NCBI GenBank assembly: GCA_016463375.1
Contig: JAEMRK010000003.1
Coordinates: 16,722-63,246 of the forward strand
From: Parachlamydiales bacterium
Lineage (GTDB): Bacteria; Chlamydiota; Chlamydiia; Chlamydiales; JAEMRK01
Reading direction: 5' to 3'
DNA length: 46,525 nucleotides
Each line of letters starts with the position of its first letter. Positions within the stretch are counted from its first letter, which is position 1. Below the pieces are notes generated by a model. It worked only from the letters and a program-made list of their open reading frames with translations. It did no database searches and was not told the DNA's origin. The position numbers were made by a program, and so were the translations under genes. Below, piece after piece: positions 1-9,466 of this stretch.

Positions 1-2497
1 GTATAAAAATCCGTTGTATTCTAGGTCCAATGCATGTGATTAATTCGTGTGCATTAGTATTTCCATTAGCGGCAAAGTTCTCTGGAGATAAATAGTTTCC
101 AAAGCGGTCTTCACCAAAAATTAAAACTGGGTCTCCAATAGCTGCATTAGGGATATCTGTGATATTAATCATCATGAAATCCATGCATATTGTGCCAACC
201 ATCGGTGCTATCTGACCTCTAACTAATACATGCCCTTTATTACTATAATGTCTATGTAAGCCATCAAAATAACCAATTGGTACAATGCCTATAATTTCAA
301 AATCTTTTTCAACTGTATAAGTGCGTCCATAGCTAATGCTTTCACCTTTTTTACAAACATTGATTCCAGCAATTCGAGATGTCAAAGAAATAGCAGGTTT
401 TAAGTCAAGTTGACTGCGAGTTATTGCAGATGGATATAAACCGAAAATTCCAAGTCCGAGTCGTACCATATTCAGTTTCTGATTGAATTCTGGTCTATTA
501 AATCTTAACGAGGCACTTGTATTCGATGCGTGACACCAAAAAGGGCAAAGGCATAATTTTTCTAAACTGGTTATTAGAATATGAAAATTGTCGATTTGGC
601 TCAAGGTAAATTCATCGAATTCGGCATGATCTGCAGCAGCAAAATGAGTCATAATACCTTCAAAATAAAGGCCTTTTGAATTACTGATGAGGTGAGCAAG
701 CTCTATTGCTTCTTCTGGCTTACAACCAAAACGACTCATTCCAGTGTCTACATGTAGGTGGACTTTAGTCAGTACACCTTTTTTTAATGCGCATTCGTTA
801 AGAGCATTTATGGTGGCAGCATTACTAACAGCCACTTGAAATTGCCATGCAGTTATTTTTTCAACTTCATAAAGAGCTGCATTTATAACAAAAATATCTT
901 GGATAACACCATTTCGTCGCAGTGCTATACCCTCATCAGGATGAGCTACTCCTAAGATATCTATTCCTTGTTGGCTTAAAAATTTAGCTAAAATGGGACT
1001 ATCTGTACCATAGGCTAAGGCTTTAACCATCACCATAATGCGCGTTGATGGTTTCAGTGCGGCACGAAACTGCTCTAAATTATGTTCAACAGCGTGTAAA
1101 TCGACTAGCAGTCGATTTTCACCCATCACTTCATTAAAAGATTGAACTAGATTGTCTATAGTCTCTTTTACAGGTCCTTGCAGTAAAATTGTATCTTCTT
1201 TGCGAATTGAATCTCTTAACGATATAATGGCTTCTTGCTGATTTGAAAATTGACGCCATGGTATGGAATGAGATTTTAAGACACTTATAAGTTTTTTGTG
1301 GTCGCCAATTAATAATAATTCATCAATTTTGGCATTGGAAATATCATCGACAATTTGTGTGTATGACGACATTGAGTGCGCATTGTCACTTCTTAAGCCT
1401 TTAAAAAGATAAAATTTCCGCCCATGAGTTGGAACGTGTGCTAAATTTCCAAGTGCCATTTTAACTGATAAAGGATCGCTTGAATAGGCACTATTAATAA
1501 ATGTGGCTCCCCAAGGTGAAGTCCAAATTTCAGTTTCCATAGGTTCTGGGCAATACTTTTTTAAAGCATTTTTAATTGTATTTTTAGTAATGCCTAATAG
1601 CCATGCAGCTTTAATACAAATATTGAGTTGAGCTATAAAATATCTAAATCCAGAAAAAACATTATGCTCAAAAATTTCACCATCAGGAAAATTGATCTTG
1701 TACAGCATGCTATTGTTTTGCATTAAGCCAAAGGCTGCAGCATGTGGTAGATCTGGATTTTGTTGATCCCAATAATAAATTGACGCCTGTATTTGTTTTA
1801 AATAAGGATTTAGTAAAGCATCAGTTGGTAAAAGAACAAAGCCTTCTTTTTTGACACTAATTAGTAGTTTAATCTTTTCTTCAGCTATTTTTTGCTGAGA
1901 ATGTAAAGTGCTTAAATGCGCTTTGCCAATACCTGTCAATAAACCAAAATCTGGTTGAATCATTTCAGCTAAACGCTCCATTTCATTTTCGACAGAAATA
2001 CCTGCCTCAATGATGGCAAAATCAGCATTTTTTGGAATTTGAAGTAAGGATAAAGATACGCCAAGTTGAGAGTTAAAACTCTCCGGCGATGCATAGCAAG
2101 TCGTTTGACTCTCTAATAAGGTATACAATAGATCTTTTGCCATTGTTTTACCCTGAGATCCAGTAATGGCAATGACTTTTGCTAATCGCTGCTTTCGATA
2201 ACATGCAGCTATTTCTTGCAATGCCAATAATGGATGATCGACATAAAGCAATTGAGTTGCTTTACAATCTTGGGGAGGAGTAAATGATTTTTTAACCAAG
2301 GCAAATTGAGCTTGTTGTGATATGGCTTCTGACACATACTCATGCCCATTGTGATGTTTACCCTCTAAGGCAATAAATAAGGCTTGACGCGACTCAATAC
2401 GCCTTGAATCAATGGCAATTTGATTAATGATGGACGATTTTTCTTTTCCACCTGCTGCGACATAACCTTTCCATTGAACAAGATCTAAAGGTTCCAT
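1..2497 (-). CDS. MurF-like ligase / alanine racemase fusion (3' end cut by window edge)
   Basis: The frame is open from ATG at 2497 to base 1, giving about 832 residues, and only a few C-terminal residues appear to be missing. Residues 1-455 resemble MurF, the ATP-dependent ligase that adds D-Ala-D-Ala to the peptidoglycan precursor. There is a P-loop GSQGKT at 113-118 and an IIEAG motif. From about 459 it is a fold-type III alanine racemase: PLP lysine K492 in MVKALAYG, the TGMSRFG motif, the catalytic tyrosine in SISYGRTY and the C-terminal CIGPRI. The MurF half is divergent, because the usual DSYNANP and HNxxNAxAA motifs are not recognisable. MurF-Alr fusions are known in Bacteroidetes. 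The gene starts 22 bp after the upstream permease and is probably the last gene of that operon. The racemase call is firm; ligase activity is uncertain. Confidence 0.88.
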   Translation of the reverse strand, partial: MEPLDLVQWKGYVAAGGKEKSSIINQIAIDSRRIESRQALFIALEGKHHNGHEYVSEAISQQAQFALVKKSFTPPQDCKATQLLYVDHPLLALQEIAACYRKQRLAKVIAITGSQGKTMAKDLLYTLLESQTTCYASPESFNSQLGVSLSLLQIPKNADFAIIEAGISVENEMERLAEMIQPDFGLLTGIGKAHLSTLHSQQKIAEEKIKLLISVKKEGFVLLPTDALLNPYLKQIQASIYYWDQQNPDLPHAAAFGLMQNNSMLYKINFPDGEIFEHNVFSGFRYFIAQLNICIKAAWLLGITKNTIKNALKKYCPEPMETEIWTSPWGATFINSAYSSDPLSVKMALGNLAHVPTHGRKFYLFKGLRSDNAHSMSSYTQIVDDISNAKIDELLLIGDHKKLISVLKSHSIPWRQFSNQQEAIISLRDSIRKEDTILLQGPVKETIDNLVQSFNEVMGENRLLVDLHAVEHNLEQFRAALKPSTRIMVMVKALAYGTDSPILAKFLSQQGIDILGVAHPDEGIALRRNGVIQDIFVINAALYEVEKITAWQFQVAVSNAATINALNECALKKGVLTKVHLHVDTGMSRFGCKPEEAIELAHLISNSKGLYFEGIMTHFAAADHAEFDEFTLSQIDNFHILITSLEKLCLCPFWCHASNTSASLRFNRPEFNQKLNMVRLGLGIFGLYPSAITRSQLDLKPAISLTSRIAGINVCKKGESISYGRTYTVEKDFEIIGIVPIGYFDGLHRHYSNKGHVLVRGQIAPMVGTICMDFMMINITDIPNAAIGDPVLIFGEDRFGNYLSPENFAANGNTNAHELITCIGPRIQRIFI

Positions 2498-2519
2498 GTT
2501 TTACCCTAAAAACAATAAA

Positions 2520-3605
2520 TTAATTTCTTTTCAGAAATGCTTTATAGCTAAAAGGAATAAGTAATGCTAGTAATGGAAGCCATATTGTGAAAAATGGGGG
2601 AGCTACATCATTTTCTGCTAGTACGCATGATGAATGCATAATCATGTAAAAGATGACAAAACCGATAATACTAATGGCATAAATTGAAAATAGCGGGAAG
2701 TTACGATCGTAGCGCATGCAATAAGGGCCAGTTGCTATAACCGCTAACAGACAAATCAGAGGCAAAGCGATCTTATAATTTAATACACCTATAATTTCAC
2801 CACTGGAGTGATGTTGATGTCTTTTAGCCTTATAGTACGATGTAATTAACTGAGTCAAAGATTGCTCTCTTGGAGGTATCAATACAGTTTGTAAAGACAT
2901 CTCTTCGAATTCAATATTTGGAAATTCTTGAGTTTGAAATGTTTCACTAACAACAAATTCACCAGCGCCATTGCGCTGTAAATGATCTACATATTTTCCA
3001 ACAGGTATTTCTTTACTATTTAAATCGATATAAAGTGTTTTCATGCGGTAGATATCGTTGGACGTTTTAATCCAGAAAATATCATTAAATGAATGTTTGG
3101 CAGAGTCATAGTGTTGATAAATTAAATGACTATCATCTAAAAGAGTCAATGCATTGACATGAGATGCATTTTTAGACGTTAGACCCTTATTAAAAAAGGC
3201 CTCTTCAATAACCTCAAGCCGTGCAACGGCTTGAGGTTGTATCCATTGAGTATTTATGTATAAAATTGTTGTACAAGCTAAGGCAAATAAAACAAACGGC
3301 GTTAATATTTTACGAATTGAAATGCCGCCTGCCATTAAAGCAACAAGCTCTTTACTTTGATTACACCCAGTTAATACCTTCAGCGTTGAAATCATCAATG
3401 CAAAGGGGAGTAGTATGTAAGCCCTTTTACTAATATGGCACAGATAGTATTGACCAATAGTTGATAAGGGGAAGTGCTTATTGGTAAAGACTTGAGCGTG
3501 GAATGCATAGTCGATTAGCATGTACAGGAAGTAAAAACTAAACAATAATAAGCTAAAAACTTTGAATGCTTCTTTAAGATAATAACGTTGCCAGATCAAT
3601 GTCAT
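2520..3605 (-). CDS. LptF/LptG family permease (second gene of pair)
   Basis: This is a 361-residue YjgP/YjgQ-family inner-membrane protein. It has three hydrophobic helices in the first about 120 residues, a soluble periplasmic middle of about 150 residues and three more helices at the C-terminus, the standard topology of LptF/LptG. These subunits pair with the ATPase LptB to extract lipopolysaccharide and hand it to LptC/A. Its ATG overlaps the stop of the preceding paralogous gene by 4 bp, so the two are translationally coupled and probably form a heterodimer. I cannot say which is LptF and which is LptG. The same tandem pair precedes tilS in Chlamydia trachomatis. Confidence 0.92.
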   Translation of the reverse strand: MTLIWQRYYLKEAFKVFSLLLFSFYFLYMLIDYAFHAQVFTNKHFPLSTIGQYYLCHISKRAYILLPFALMISTLKVLTGCNQSKELVALMAGGISIRKILTPFVLFALACTTILYINTQWIQPQAVARLEVIEEAFFNKGLTSKNASHVNALTLLDDSHLIYQHYDSAKHSFNDIFWIKTSNDIYRMKTLYIDLNSKEIPVGKYVDHLQRNGAGEFVVSETFQTQEFPNIEFEEMSLQTVLIPPREQSLTQLITSYYKAKRHQHHSSGEIIGVLNYKIALPLICLLAVIATGPYCMRYDRNFPLFSIYAISIIGFVIFYMIMHSSCVLAENDVAPPFFTIWLPLLALLIPFSYKAFLKRN

Positions 3606-4735
3606 TCTTCACCTCGAGATAATCGGTTCACACGACGAACCCCGACAAATGAGATCAAAAGATAGGGTAATGAATAGAGTATTATGGCGAGATAAATCCA
3701 TTTGCCCGTTTCTTTAGCTGTTACAAATGTGCTCATTGTTAAAGTAGCTAATCCAATTACCAACCATAAGGGTTTTTGAGAGCGTTTGCGACCTATACTA
3801 AGGCCCATAGTTGCTCCTAAAAATGTAAACGCAATAGGTGATAGACCATATGAAAAACGTCTGATGATCTCACCGTGAATTTTATTTAATTGTTGCTTTA
3901 GGGTTTTTTTGTCGACTGATACAACATTATTATCTAAAACGTTTTGAATATCTGATGCTTGATGCAAAAGCATAGGCATACATAAGTAATCCACACTTAA
4001 GCGAAAACGCGTCTTTTTTAAAATTTGAGAAAATTCAGCTGCTGGGCAAAAAAATGATCGTTCATTCTCCAGAATTAGATGATCGAAGTTGTTATCTTCA
4101 GTAGTCGGTAAACTGGATATTAAACAGGTTTGTTCTCCCTTTAAAACGTCTTCATTAAGAGATAATTTTTTAGCGGTAAAAAGATTCAAGCGACCTTGGT
4201 TTTTGTTGTTAACAACAACGACAACGTCTTGGGCACTTTCAGCGCCATTGCGCTTGCCCGTTTCAACAAAAACTTCTTTTTGTTTCAGGAACTGAACATT
4301 TTGTAAAATTACTAATGGATTCATTGAGGTGAGCTGATTAATCATCTGTCTAGAAGCTAGATGCGTTCTAGTCGTAATCTCTGAAACGATATAAGTATTG
4401 GCAATAGCTACAATACTTGCTGCGACCATTACAGGTAAAAGTATTTCTTTTAAGGAGATGCCACATGCACGAAGTGCTGAAATTTCATAACTAACGCTCA
4501 TACGTCTTGTTAATACAAAGGCTGACAATAGACAAGATAAAGGCAAAGCTAATGGAAGCGTGTGGGGCATTTCATATAAATTAAATAAAAAAATATGTTT
4601 AAGCGTTGCGCCCATGGCTGCAAAACGAGCAGTTTCTTCAAGACGTGTAACAACTAATACTGCCATAAAGGCAGTAGCTGTTAGAATCATGACTTTAAAA
4701 AATTGGGATATTAAATAGCGCCACAAGTGGGGCAT
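3602..4735 (-). CDS. LptF/LptG family permease (first gene of pair)
   Basis: This 377-residue protein has the same architecture as its neighbour: a short cytoplasmic start, hydrophobic helices near residues 12-32, 50-75 and 95-120, a long periplasmic beta-rich section, and three helices in the last 95 residues. The segment RRMSVSYEISALRACGIS is the conserved cytoplasmic loop of the family that contacts LptB. It is the first gene of the minus-strand operon lptF/G - lptF/G - murF/alr and is divergent from the GYF gene at 4830. The roughly 94-bp gap must hold promoters for both directions; TAGAAT on the minus strand around 4785-4790 could be a -10, but no good -35 accompanies it. Confidence 0.92.
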   Translation of the reverse strand: MPHLWRYLISQFFKVMILTATAFMAVLVVTRLEETARFAAMGATLKHIFLFNLYEMPHTLPLALPLSCLLSAFVLTRRMSVSYEISALRACGISLKEILLPVMVAASIVAIANTYIVSEITTRTHLASRQMINQLTSMNPLVILQNVQFLKQKEVFVETGKRNGAESAQDVVVVVNNKNQGRLNLFTAKKLSLNEDVLKGEQTCLISSLPTTEDNNFDHLILENERSFFCPAAEFSQILKKTRFRLSVDYLCMPMLLHQASDIQNVLDNNVVSVDKKTLKQQLNKIHGEIIRRFSYGLSPIAFTFLGATMGLSIGRKRSQKPLWLVIGLATLTMSTFVTAKETGKWIYLAIILYSLPYLLISFVGVRRVNRLSRGEE

Positions 4736-4829
4736 AAACCTATCCTTAAATGCCTGGATGAAAAAGGGCTAAACATTGATAATTCTAACGGATTTTGTCT
4801 TTTAATAACATTTCCCTTTGGCGAAAATT

Positions 4830-5171
4830 ATGGAACAACTGAATTTAAAGGAATGGTTTATCAAAATCGGTGATAATGAACTAGGCCCCTTTAGCATTAA
4901 TGATTTGCGTTATGATAGACGAATTAATTTTGATACGTTAGTCCGTAAATTGAATTGGCCTATTTTTATACCCCTTGGCCAAGTAAAAGAGTTAAAAGAA
5001 TTTTTTGACGATGAAGATGATGTAAAACAAGATAAGTCAAACGAAAAAAAAATTGAATCAGATGTTGATTTTAGTGTGTTAGCCGATCGTCGAGATCCAA
5101 ATCAGTACTATTTTTACATATTAATCATTTTATTTATTACAGGTTGGATTTGCTACCGTATATGGGGCTAG
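4830..5171 (+). CDS. GYF_2-domain protein with C-terminal membrane anchor
   Basis: From ATG 4830 the product has 113 residues; an upstream in-frame TTG at 4818 would add four. Residues 8-60 match the GYF_2 (DUF4339) pattern: an aromatic start (EWFIKIGDNELGPFS), a GPFS core and a terminal hydrophobic helix. The module is usually found in bacterial membrane proteins and is thought to mediate protein contacts. An acidic, charged linker follows, and one hydrophobic helix at about 92-110 ends just before the C-terminus, so the GYF domain should face the cytoplasm. The 3' end overlaps tilS by 10 bp, which implies co-translation. The specific role is unknown. Confidence 0.72.
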   Translation: MEQLNLKEWFIKIGDNELGPFSINDLRYDRRINFDTLVRKLNWPIFIPLGQVKELKEFFDDEDDVKQDKSNEKKIESDVDFSVLADRRDPNQYYFYILIILFITGWICYRIWG

Positions 5172-6466
5172 TAAAAGATTTTTTAGATTTAAATTATAGT
5201 TACGAAAAACCATTGCTTTTAGGTTTTTCTGGAGGATCAGACTCATCTGTTTTACTCCACCTCCTACTCGATATTCGTTCTAAAAAACCTTTTCCACTCC
5301 ACCTTGCCCACATAGATCACGGGTGGAGAGAAGAAAGCCATAATCAGGCATTAGATCTAAAAAAGTTAGCTGAGTCTCTTAATTTACCTTTCCATAGCAT
5401 TAGGCTTAAAAAATACGATGGCATCAATCTTGAAGAAGAGGCGCGTAAGCAACGTTTCATTTTTTTTAAGAAAATTTATCGAGAATACCAGTGTGAGGCG
5501 CTTTTATTAGCTCACCAAAACCAAGATCAATCTGAAACAGTTTTTAAAAGATTGCTTGAGGGCTCACATTGGACGAATATGCAAGGGATAAAGTCTATGT
5601 CTACATACGATGGCATGATTGTATGGCGGCCATTATTAAAAATGAGAAAAAAGGACATTGAAAAAGTCATTGAAGAAAAACAGCTTCAAGTTATTCGCGA
5701 TTCCACAAATTTAGATGCCCGATTTTTAAGAAGTCGTATGCGTTTAAGCCTATTTCCTTATCTAGAAGCACAGTTTGGAAAGAATTTTAATAATAATATT
5801 GATCGTTTATCATTGACTATTCAAGAATTTAACAGATATTTTGATAATAAATTATCAAAATATCTGAAACAAAGTTCTAAAGGTCCTCTTGGTGTATTTT
5901 TAGATCTTAATGAATTGGAAGAACCAATTGAGATCGAATTTGTCGTCAAAAGCTTTTTCCAAAATAATGATCTTGTTTTGTCAGCAACCGAACTCTCAAC
6001 AATAGTATATTTAATTCATAGCCATTCCACGAATAAAACGATGACGATCAAAAACCGAATGGTTGGAATCGATCGACGTCATCTTTTTTTATTTAACGAC
6101 CTACCAATCAGCGAAAAAAATCGTGAAATCATCTACGATAAAAAGGTTTTAACGGGCTTATGGTCGGGCGAATTAACCCAAAATACTGGAAATGAATCAG
6201 TTGATTGGAAAAAACTATGGATTTCTGATGTTGAAGTGAAAATTCCATCAAATATTGAGTGGATGGGTTTTTTTCCTGATCATTGTGATGAAAAACAGCG
6301 CGAAATCTTAAATAAATGGTGGTCTAAGCATAAAATTCCCGCTTTTTTGCGCCAAAAAGTCCCCATATTGGGGTCTGGAAATAAAGTATTACACGAATTT
6401 TTAACAGGTAAGTCCTTGTCTATCACTAGTTCTCAACGTGTTTTTTTGTTAAGAATTAATAAATAA
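5162..6466 (+). CDS. tilS: tRNA(Ile)-lysidine synthase
   Basis: TilS ligates lysine to C34 of the tRNA-Ile CAU anticodon, so that AUA is read as isoleucine. The ATP-pyrophosphatase P-loop SGGSDS is at residues 23-28 from ATG 5162. The adenylation-domain motifs HIDHGWREES and LLAHQNQDQSETV follow, and then the R-S-R-M-R-L region and a C-terminal TilS_C domain. Length (434 residues) fits the long form of the family. A TTG at 5144 would add six residues, but ATG 5162 has better spacing from a GGA. The position just upstream of ftsH is the same as in Chlamydia trachomatis. Confidence 0.95.
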   Translation: MGLVKDFLDLNYSYEKPLLLGFSGGSDSSVLLHLLLDIRSKKPFPLHLAHIDHGWREESHNQALDLKKLAESLNLPFHSIRLKKYDGINLEEEARKQRFIFFKKIYREYQCEALLLAHQNQDQSETVFKRLLEGSHWTNMQGIKSMSTYDGMIVWRPLLKMRKKDIEKVIEEKQLQVIRDSTNLDARFLRSRMRLSLFPYLEAQFGKNFNNNIDRLSLTIQEFNRYFDNKLSKYLKQSSKGPLGVFLDLNELEEPIEIEFVVKSFFQNNDLVLSATELSTIVYLIHSHSTNKTMTIKNRMVGIDRRHLFLFNDLPISEKNREIIYDKKVLTGLWSGELTQNTGNESVDWKKLWISDVEVKIPSNIEWMGFFPDHCDEKQREILNKWWSKHKIPAFLRQKVPILGSGNKVLHEFLTGKSLSITSSQRVFLLRINK

Positions 6467-6478
6467 AGATTTGGGATA

Positions 6479-6507
6479 TTGAAAACCAAGTGTCGCTTTG
6501 CTATACT
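6479..6507 (+). promoter_or_regulatory. Probable sigma-70/66-type promoter of ftsH
   Basis: TTGAAA at 6479-6484 and TATACT at 6502-6507 are separated by exactly 17 bp, one mismatch from consensus in each hexamer. Transcription would start near 6514, which leaves an untranslated leader of about 170 bases before ftsH. The same two hexamers with the same spacing occur before ffh. Confidence 0.6.
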
Positions 6508-6625
6508 TCGCAATATGATAGACTTCACCTTTTTAGGTCCCTGCTGTTGGGTAATAGGAACTAGGTCATCTTGCCCTTGATTAATCACCCTTTCTCGAAA
6601 CATGAAATTAAACCATGCAATGTCT

Positions 6626-6659
6626 CAAAGGAGAGGCTTGGAAGTCTTTTTCTCCTTTG
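6626..6659 (+). promoter_or_regulatory. Stem-loop in the ftsH leader
   Basis: CAAAGGAGA (6626-6634) and TCTCCTTTG (6651-6659) form a perfect 9-bp stem with a 16-base loop, 26 bases before the ftsH start. The left arm contains the purine-rich GGAGA, while the sequence directly before the ATG has only a weak GGA. No T-run follows, so it is not an ordinary terminator. A regulatory role is inference. Confidence 0.4.
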
Positions 6660-6685
6660 TAAAACCCTGTTTTGGATAAAAAATT

Positions 6686-9430
6686 ATGGCTAATGATAAT
6701 AATCCCAATCAAGATCAAAAACGTGGTTTCCCAGCCAGTTTTCTTATTTTTATACTGCTGGCTATCTTTGTGGTTGTACTCATTCAGAATTATTCGAGTG
6801 GTAAAATAGCAAAGGTTTCTTTCAGCTACGAGCTTGAACACCTAGTTAATCTTGATTTAATTCGTCCTGAAGAGAGCCGCAAGATTGCGGTTAATGACAA
6901 TTTTGTCACCTTTTCTGGGCAGTTTCGTGATAAAGAAACAGATGAGGGTAAAAAGCGTTATAAGTTTCTTAACTTGCTTGACGTCAACCACACAGAGACA
7001 ATTAAAAAAGATCAACTTGCTCAAGAGCTTACTACTGAGCGTGCTGATATCCGGGAAGCTGCAGATTGGTATTTGCATTTAAGCGGAATCTCTATACCGG
7101 TTGATGGATACCATGTCGTAGATGCAACTTATGATACACCCGACCAAATCAACAATATTACCATTGCTTCTTTGAGCGATAAAAGTATTGTAAACCTACC
7201 CGCATTGCACCAAAAGTTTGAAACCGTAAAAGATAGTTTAAGTTCTAACGAACTTTACACTTTTGGTAGTGAATTGCTTATATATATTCAAAATTTGCGT
7301 TCTCCCCATCTCGGTATAGGTAATGAGGTGATGAAACAAACTTTGAAGAGTTTGTACACGGACATTTTAAACGCAAATTCAAATGCACAGTTAACGCCTA
7401 ATCAGCTTTCGATTATTTACAGTAATGCTTTAACGCAAGTTTCAAGTATAGTGTCTCAGCTAAATCAAGAGACCGATCATGTCCGTTTAGCGCAATTACG
7501 AAGCGTTCGTAATTATCGGGAAGATATTGAGCAATATGCGCAAGTATCTGATACATTAGAACAAAATAAAGCGCAGCTTGATAAAGCTCGCGCATCTGTT
7601 GCTAATGTGATTTGGTACTTCAACAATAAGCAGTTATCAACCAAAGCATTAGAATCTCAAGATGCGGAAACTTATTCGCATTGGTATGCTGATGCGAATA
7701 AGGAGTGGAATGACTTTAATGAGAATAAAGGCGCTTTTTTCAAAGCTCCTGATCAACCGATGAATCTCGTTTTAGAAAAGACTTTTAAAAGTGAAGAGCC
7801 AGCACCTAATTATTTAAGCTATCTTTTCACGTTTTTACCAGTATTATTGGTTGCCTTTTTAATATATTTTGTCTTCTCAAGACAAATGAAAGGCGTTGGT
7901 GGAAGTGCCATGAATTTTGGTAAATCACCAGCTAAACTTTTAACAAAAGCTAATAATAGAATTACCTTTAAAGACGTAGCTGGTATCGACGAAGCTAAAG
8001 AAGAATTACAAGAAATTGTCGAATTTCTAAAAAGTCCTGGGAAGTTTACAGCGCTTGGTGCCAGAATTCCTAAGGGTGTTCTTTGTGTAGGACCTCCAGG
8101 AACTGGTAAAACTCTTTTAGCTAAAGCTGTCGCAGGTGAAGCTGATCGACCATTCTTTTCCATATCAGGGTCTGACTTTGTGGAAATGTTTGTGGGTGTT
8201 GGCGCTAGCCGTATTAGAGATTTGTTTGATCAAGCTAAGAAAAATGCCCCTTGTCTTATCTTTATGGATGAGATTGATGCTGTAGGTCGTCATAGAGGCG
8301 CAGGTATTGGTGGTGGTCATGATGAAAGAGAGCAGACATTGAACCAGTTATTGGTTGAAATGGATGGTTTCGATTCTAATGAAGGCGTTATCTTAATGGC
8401 TGCAACAAATCGTCCTGACGTTTTGGATAAAGCCTTATTAAGGCCTGGTCGTTTTGATCGTCGTGTAGTCATAGATCTACCTGATTTAAAAGGACGTTTT
8501 GAAATTTTAAAAGTTCATGCTCGCAAAATCAAAATTGACCCTAGTGTGGATTTGATGTCCATTGCTAGAGCAACTCCGGGTTGTGCGGGTGCCGATTTGG
8601 CAAACCTATTAAATGAAGCGGCCCTGATGGCTGCTGGTAAAGGACGAACAGCTGTAACTGCACAAGAGACTATGGAAGCTTGTGATAAAGTCCGTTATGG
8701 TAAAGAGCGTCGTAGTCTAGAACTCGACGATAATGAAAAATTAACAACAGCCTATCATGAAGCAGGCCACGCTGTGGTAAGCTTAGTTGTTAAACATTCA
8801 GATCCTGTCGAGAAAGTAACTATTATACCCCGTGGATTATCTCTTGGAGCCACACACTTCTTACCGAAAAAAAATCGCTTGAGTTACTGGAAAGCTGAAC
8901 TCAACGACCAAATGGCGGTCTTGATGGGTGGTCGTTGTGCTGAAGAGATTTTCGTTGGCGATATGTCTAGCGGTGCTCAACAAGATATAGATCAAGCTAC
9001 ACGTTTAGCTAGAGCTATGGTTTGTGAGTGGGGAATGAACGACAGTTTAGGCCTTGTAACTTATGACAAACGCAATGATGGCGGTCAATATTTAGGTATG
9101 ACATCGCATGATAAAAACTATTCTGAGTCTACAGCAGAAAAAATAGACGCAGAGGTTAAAAAATTAACGGAAGCGGGTTATTTGCATGCAAAGAATCTTC
9201 TTCTGCAGTATCGCGAACAAACTGAGCTAATGGCTAGAATGTTGATCGAATTTGAAACTTTGGATGCTGATGATGTTCTGAAAATCATGAATGGTCAATG
9301 GACATCAGATGATAAAAAAGAACGTTTGAAAAAAGCTGATGAAGCTCATAAAAAACAACCTATTTCACCACCACCACCTCCTCCGATTATTGATAAAGAT
9401 CGCGGTGGGGAGACTTTAGTCACTTCATAA
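6686..9430 (+). CDS. ftsH: ATP-dependent zinc metalloprotease FtsH (long chlamydial form)
   Basis: FtsH is a membrane-bound hexameric AAA+ protease that degrades misfolded membrane proteins and regulators. The first membrane helix is at residues 16-35. An unusually large periplasmic section of about 340 residues follows, and a second helix lies near 380-400. The AAA domain has Walker A GPPGTGKT at 469-476, a Walker [11 protein letters not shown] and the arginine-finger region RPGRFDRR. The zinc motif HEAGH is at 691-695. The end is low-complexity with a run of six prolines. At 914 residues it is far longer than the about 640-residue Escherichia coli protein but matches the chlamydial length. 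It is monocistronic, with its own promoter and a strong terminator. Confidence 0.97.
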   Translation: MANDNNPNQDQKRGFPASFLIFILLAIFVVVLIQNYSSGKIAKVSFSYELEHLVNLDLIRPEESRKIAVNDNFVTFSGQFRDKETDEGKKRYKFLNLLDVNHTETIKKDQLAQELTTERADIREAADWYLHLSGISIPVDGYHVVDATYDTPDQINNITIASLSDKSIVNLPALHQKFETVKDSLSSNELYTFGSELLIYIQNLRSPHLGIGNEVMKQTLKSLYTDILNANSNAQLTPNQLSIIYSNALTQVSSIVSQLNQETDHVRLAQLRSVRNYREDIEQYAQVSDTLEQNKAQLDKARASVANVIWYFNNKQLSTKALESQDAETYSHWYADANKEWNDFNENKGAFFKAPDQPMNLVLEKTFKSEEPAPNYLSYLFTFLPVLLVAFLIYFVFSRQMKGVGGSAMNFGKSPAKLLTKANNRITFKDVAGIDEAKEELQEIVEFLKSPGKFTALGARIPKGVLCVGPPGTGKTLLAKAVAGEADRPFFSISGSDFVEMFVGVGASRIRDLFDQAKKNAPCLIFMDEIDAVGRHRGAGIGGGHDEREQTLNQLLVEMDGFDSNEGVILMAATNRPDVLDKALLRPGRFDRRVVIDLPDLKGRFEILKVHARKIKIDPSVDLMSIARATPGCAGADLANLLNEAALMAAGKGRTAVTAQETMEACDKVRYGKERRSLELDDNEKLTTAYHEAGHAVVSLVVKHSDPVEKVTIIPRGLSLGATHFLPKKNRLSYWKAELNDQMAVLMGGRCAEEIFVGDMSSGAQQDIDQATRLARAMVCEWGMNDSLGLVTYDKRNDGGQYLGMTSHDKNYSESTAEKIDAEVKKLTEAGYLHAKNLLLQYREQTELMARMLIEFETLDADDVLKIMNGQWTSDDKKERLKKADEAHKKQPISPPPPPPIIDKDRGGETLVTS

Positions 9431-9435
9431 GAAAG

Positions 9436-9466
9436 AGCCTCAGATGAAAATCTGAGGCTTTTTTTT
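9436..9466 (+). terminator. Intrinsic terminator of ftsH
   Basis: A perfect 10-bp stem (9436-9445 with 9450-9459) with a GAAA tetraloop is followed by eight consecutive T on the plus strand. It lies 5 bp after the ftsH stop. The T-run overlaps the last codons of the convergent gene that ends at 9465. In the minus direction the tail CTCTTTC is poor, so termination there is likely weak. Confidence 0.9.

Noticed and set aside
1-2497. Possible frameshift or two separate genes for MurF and Alr
   Set aside because: The frame was read codon by codon from 2497 to base 1 and contains no stop, so it is one fusion gene.
7819-8163. 114-codon minus-strand open frame inside ftsH
   Set aside because: It is opposite the Walker A region, where conserved codons on the other strand explain the open frame.
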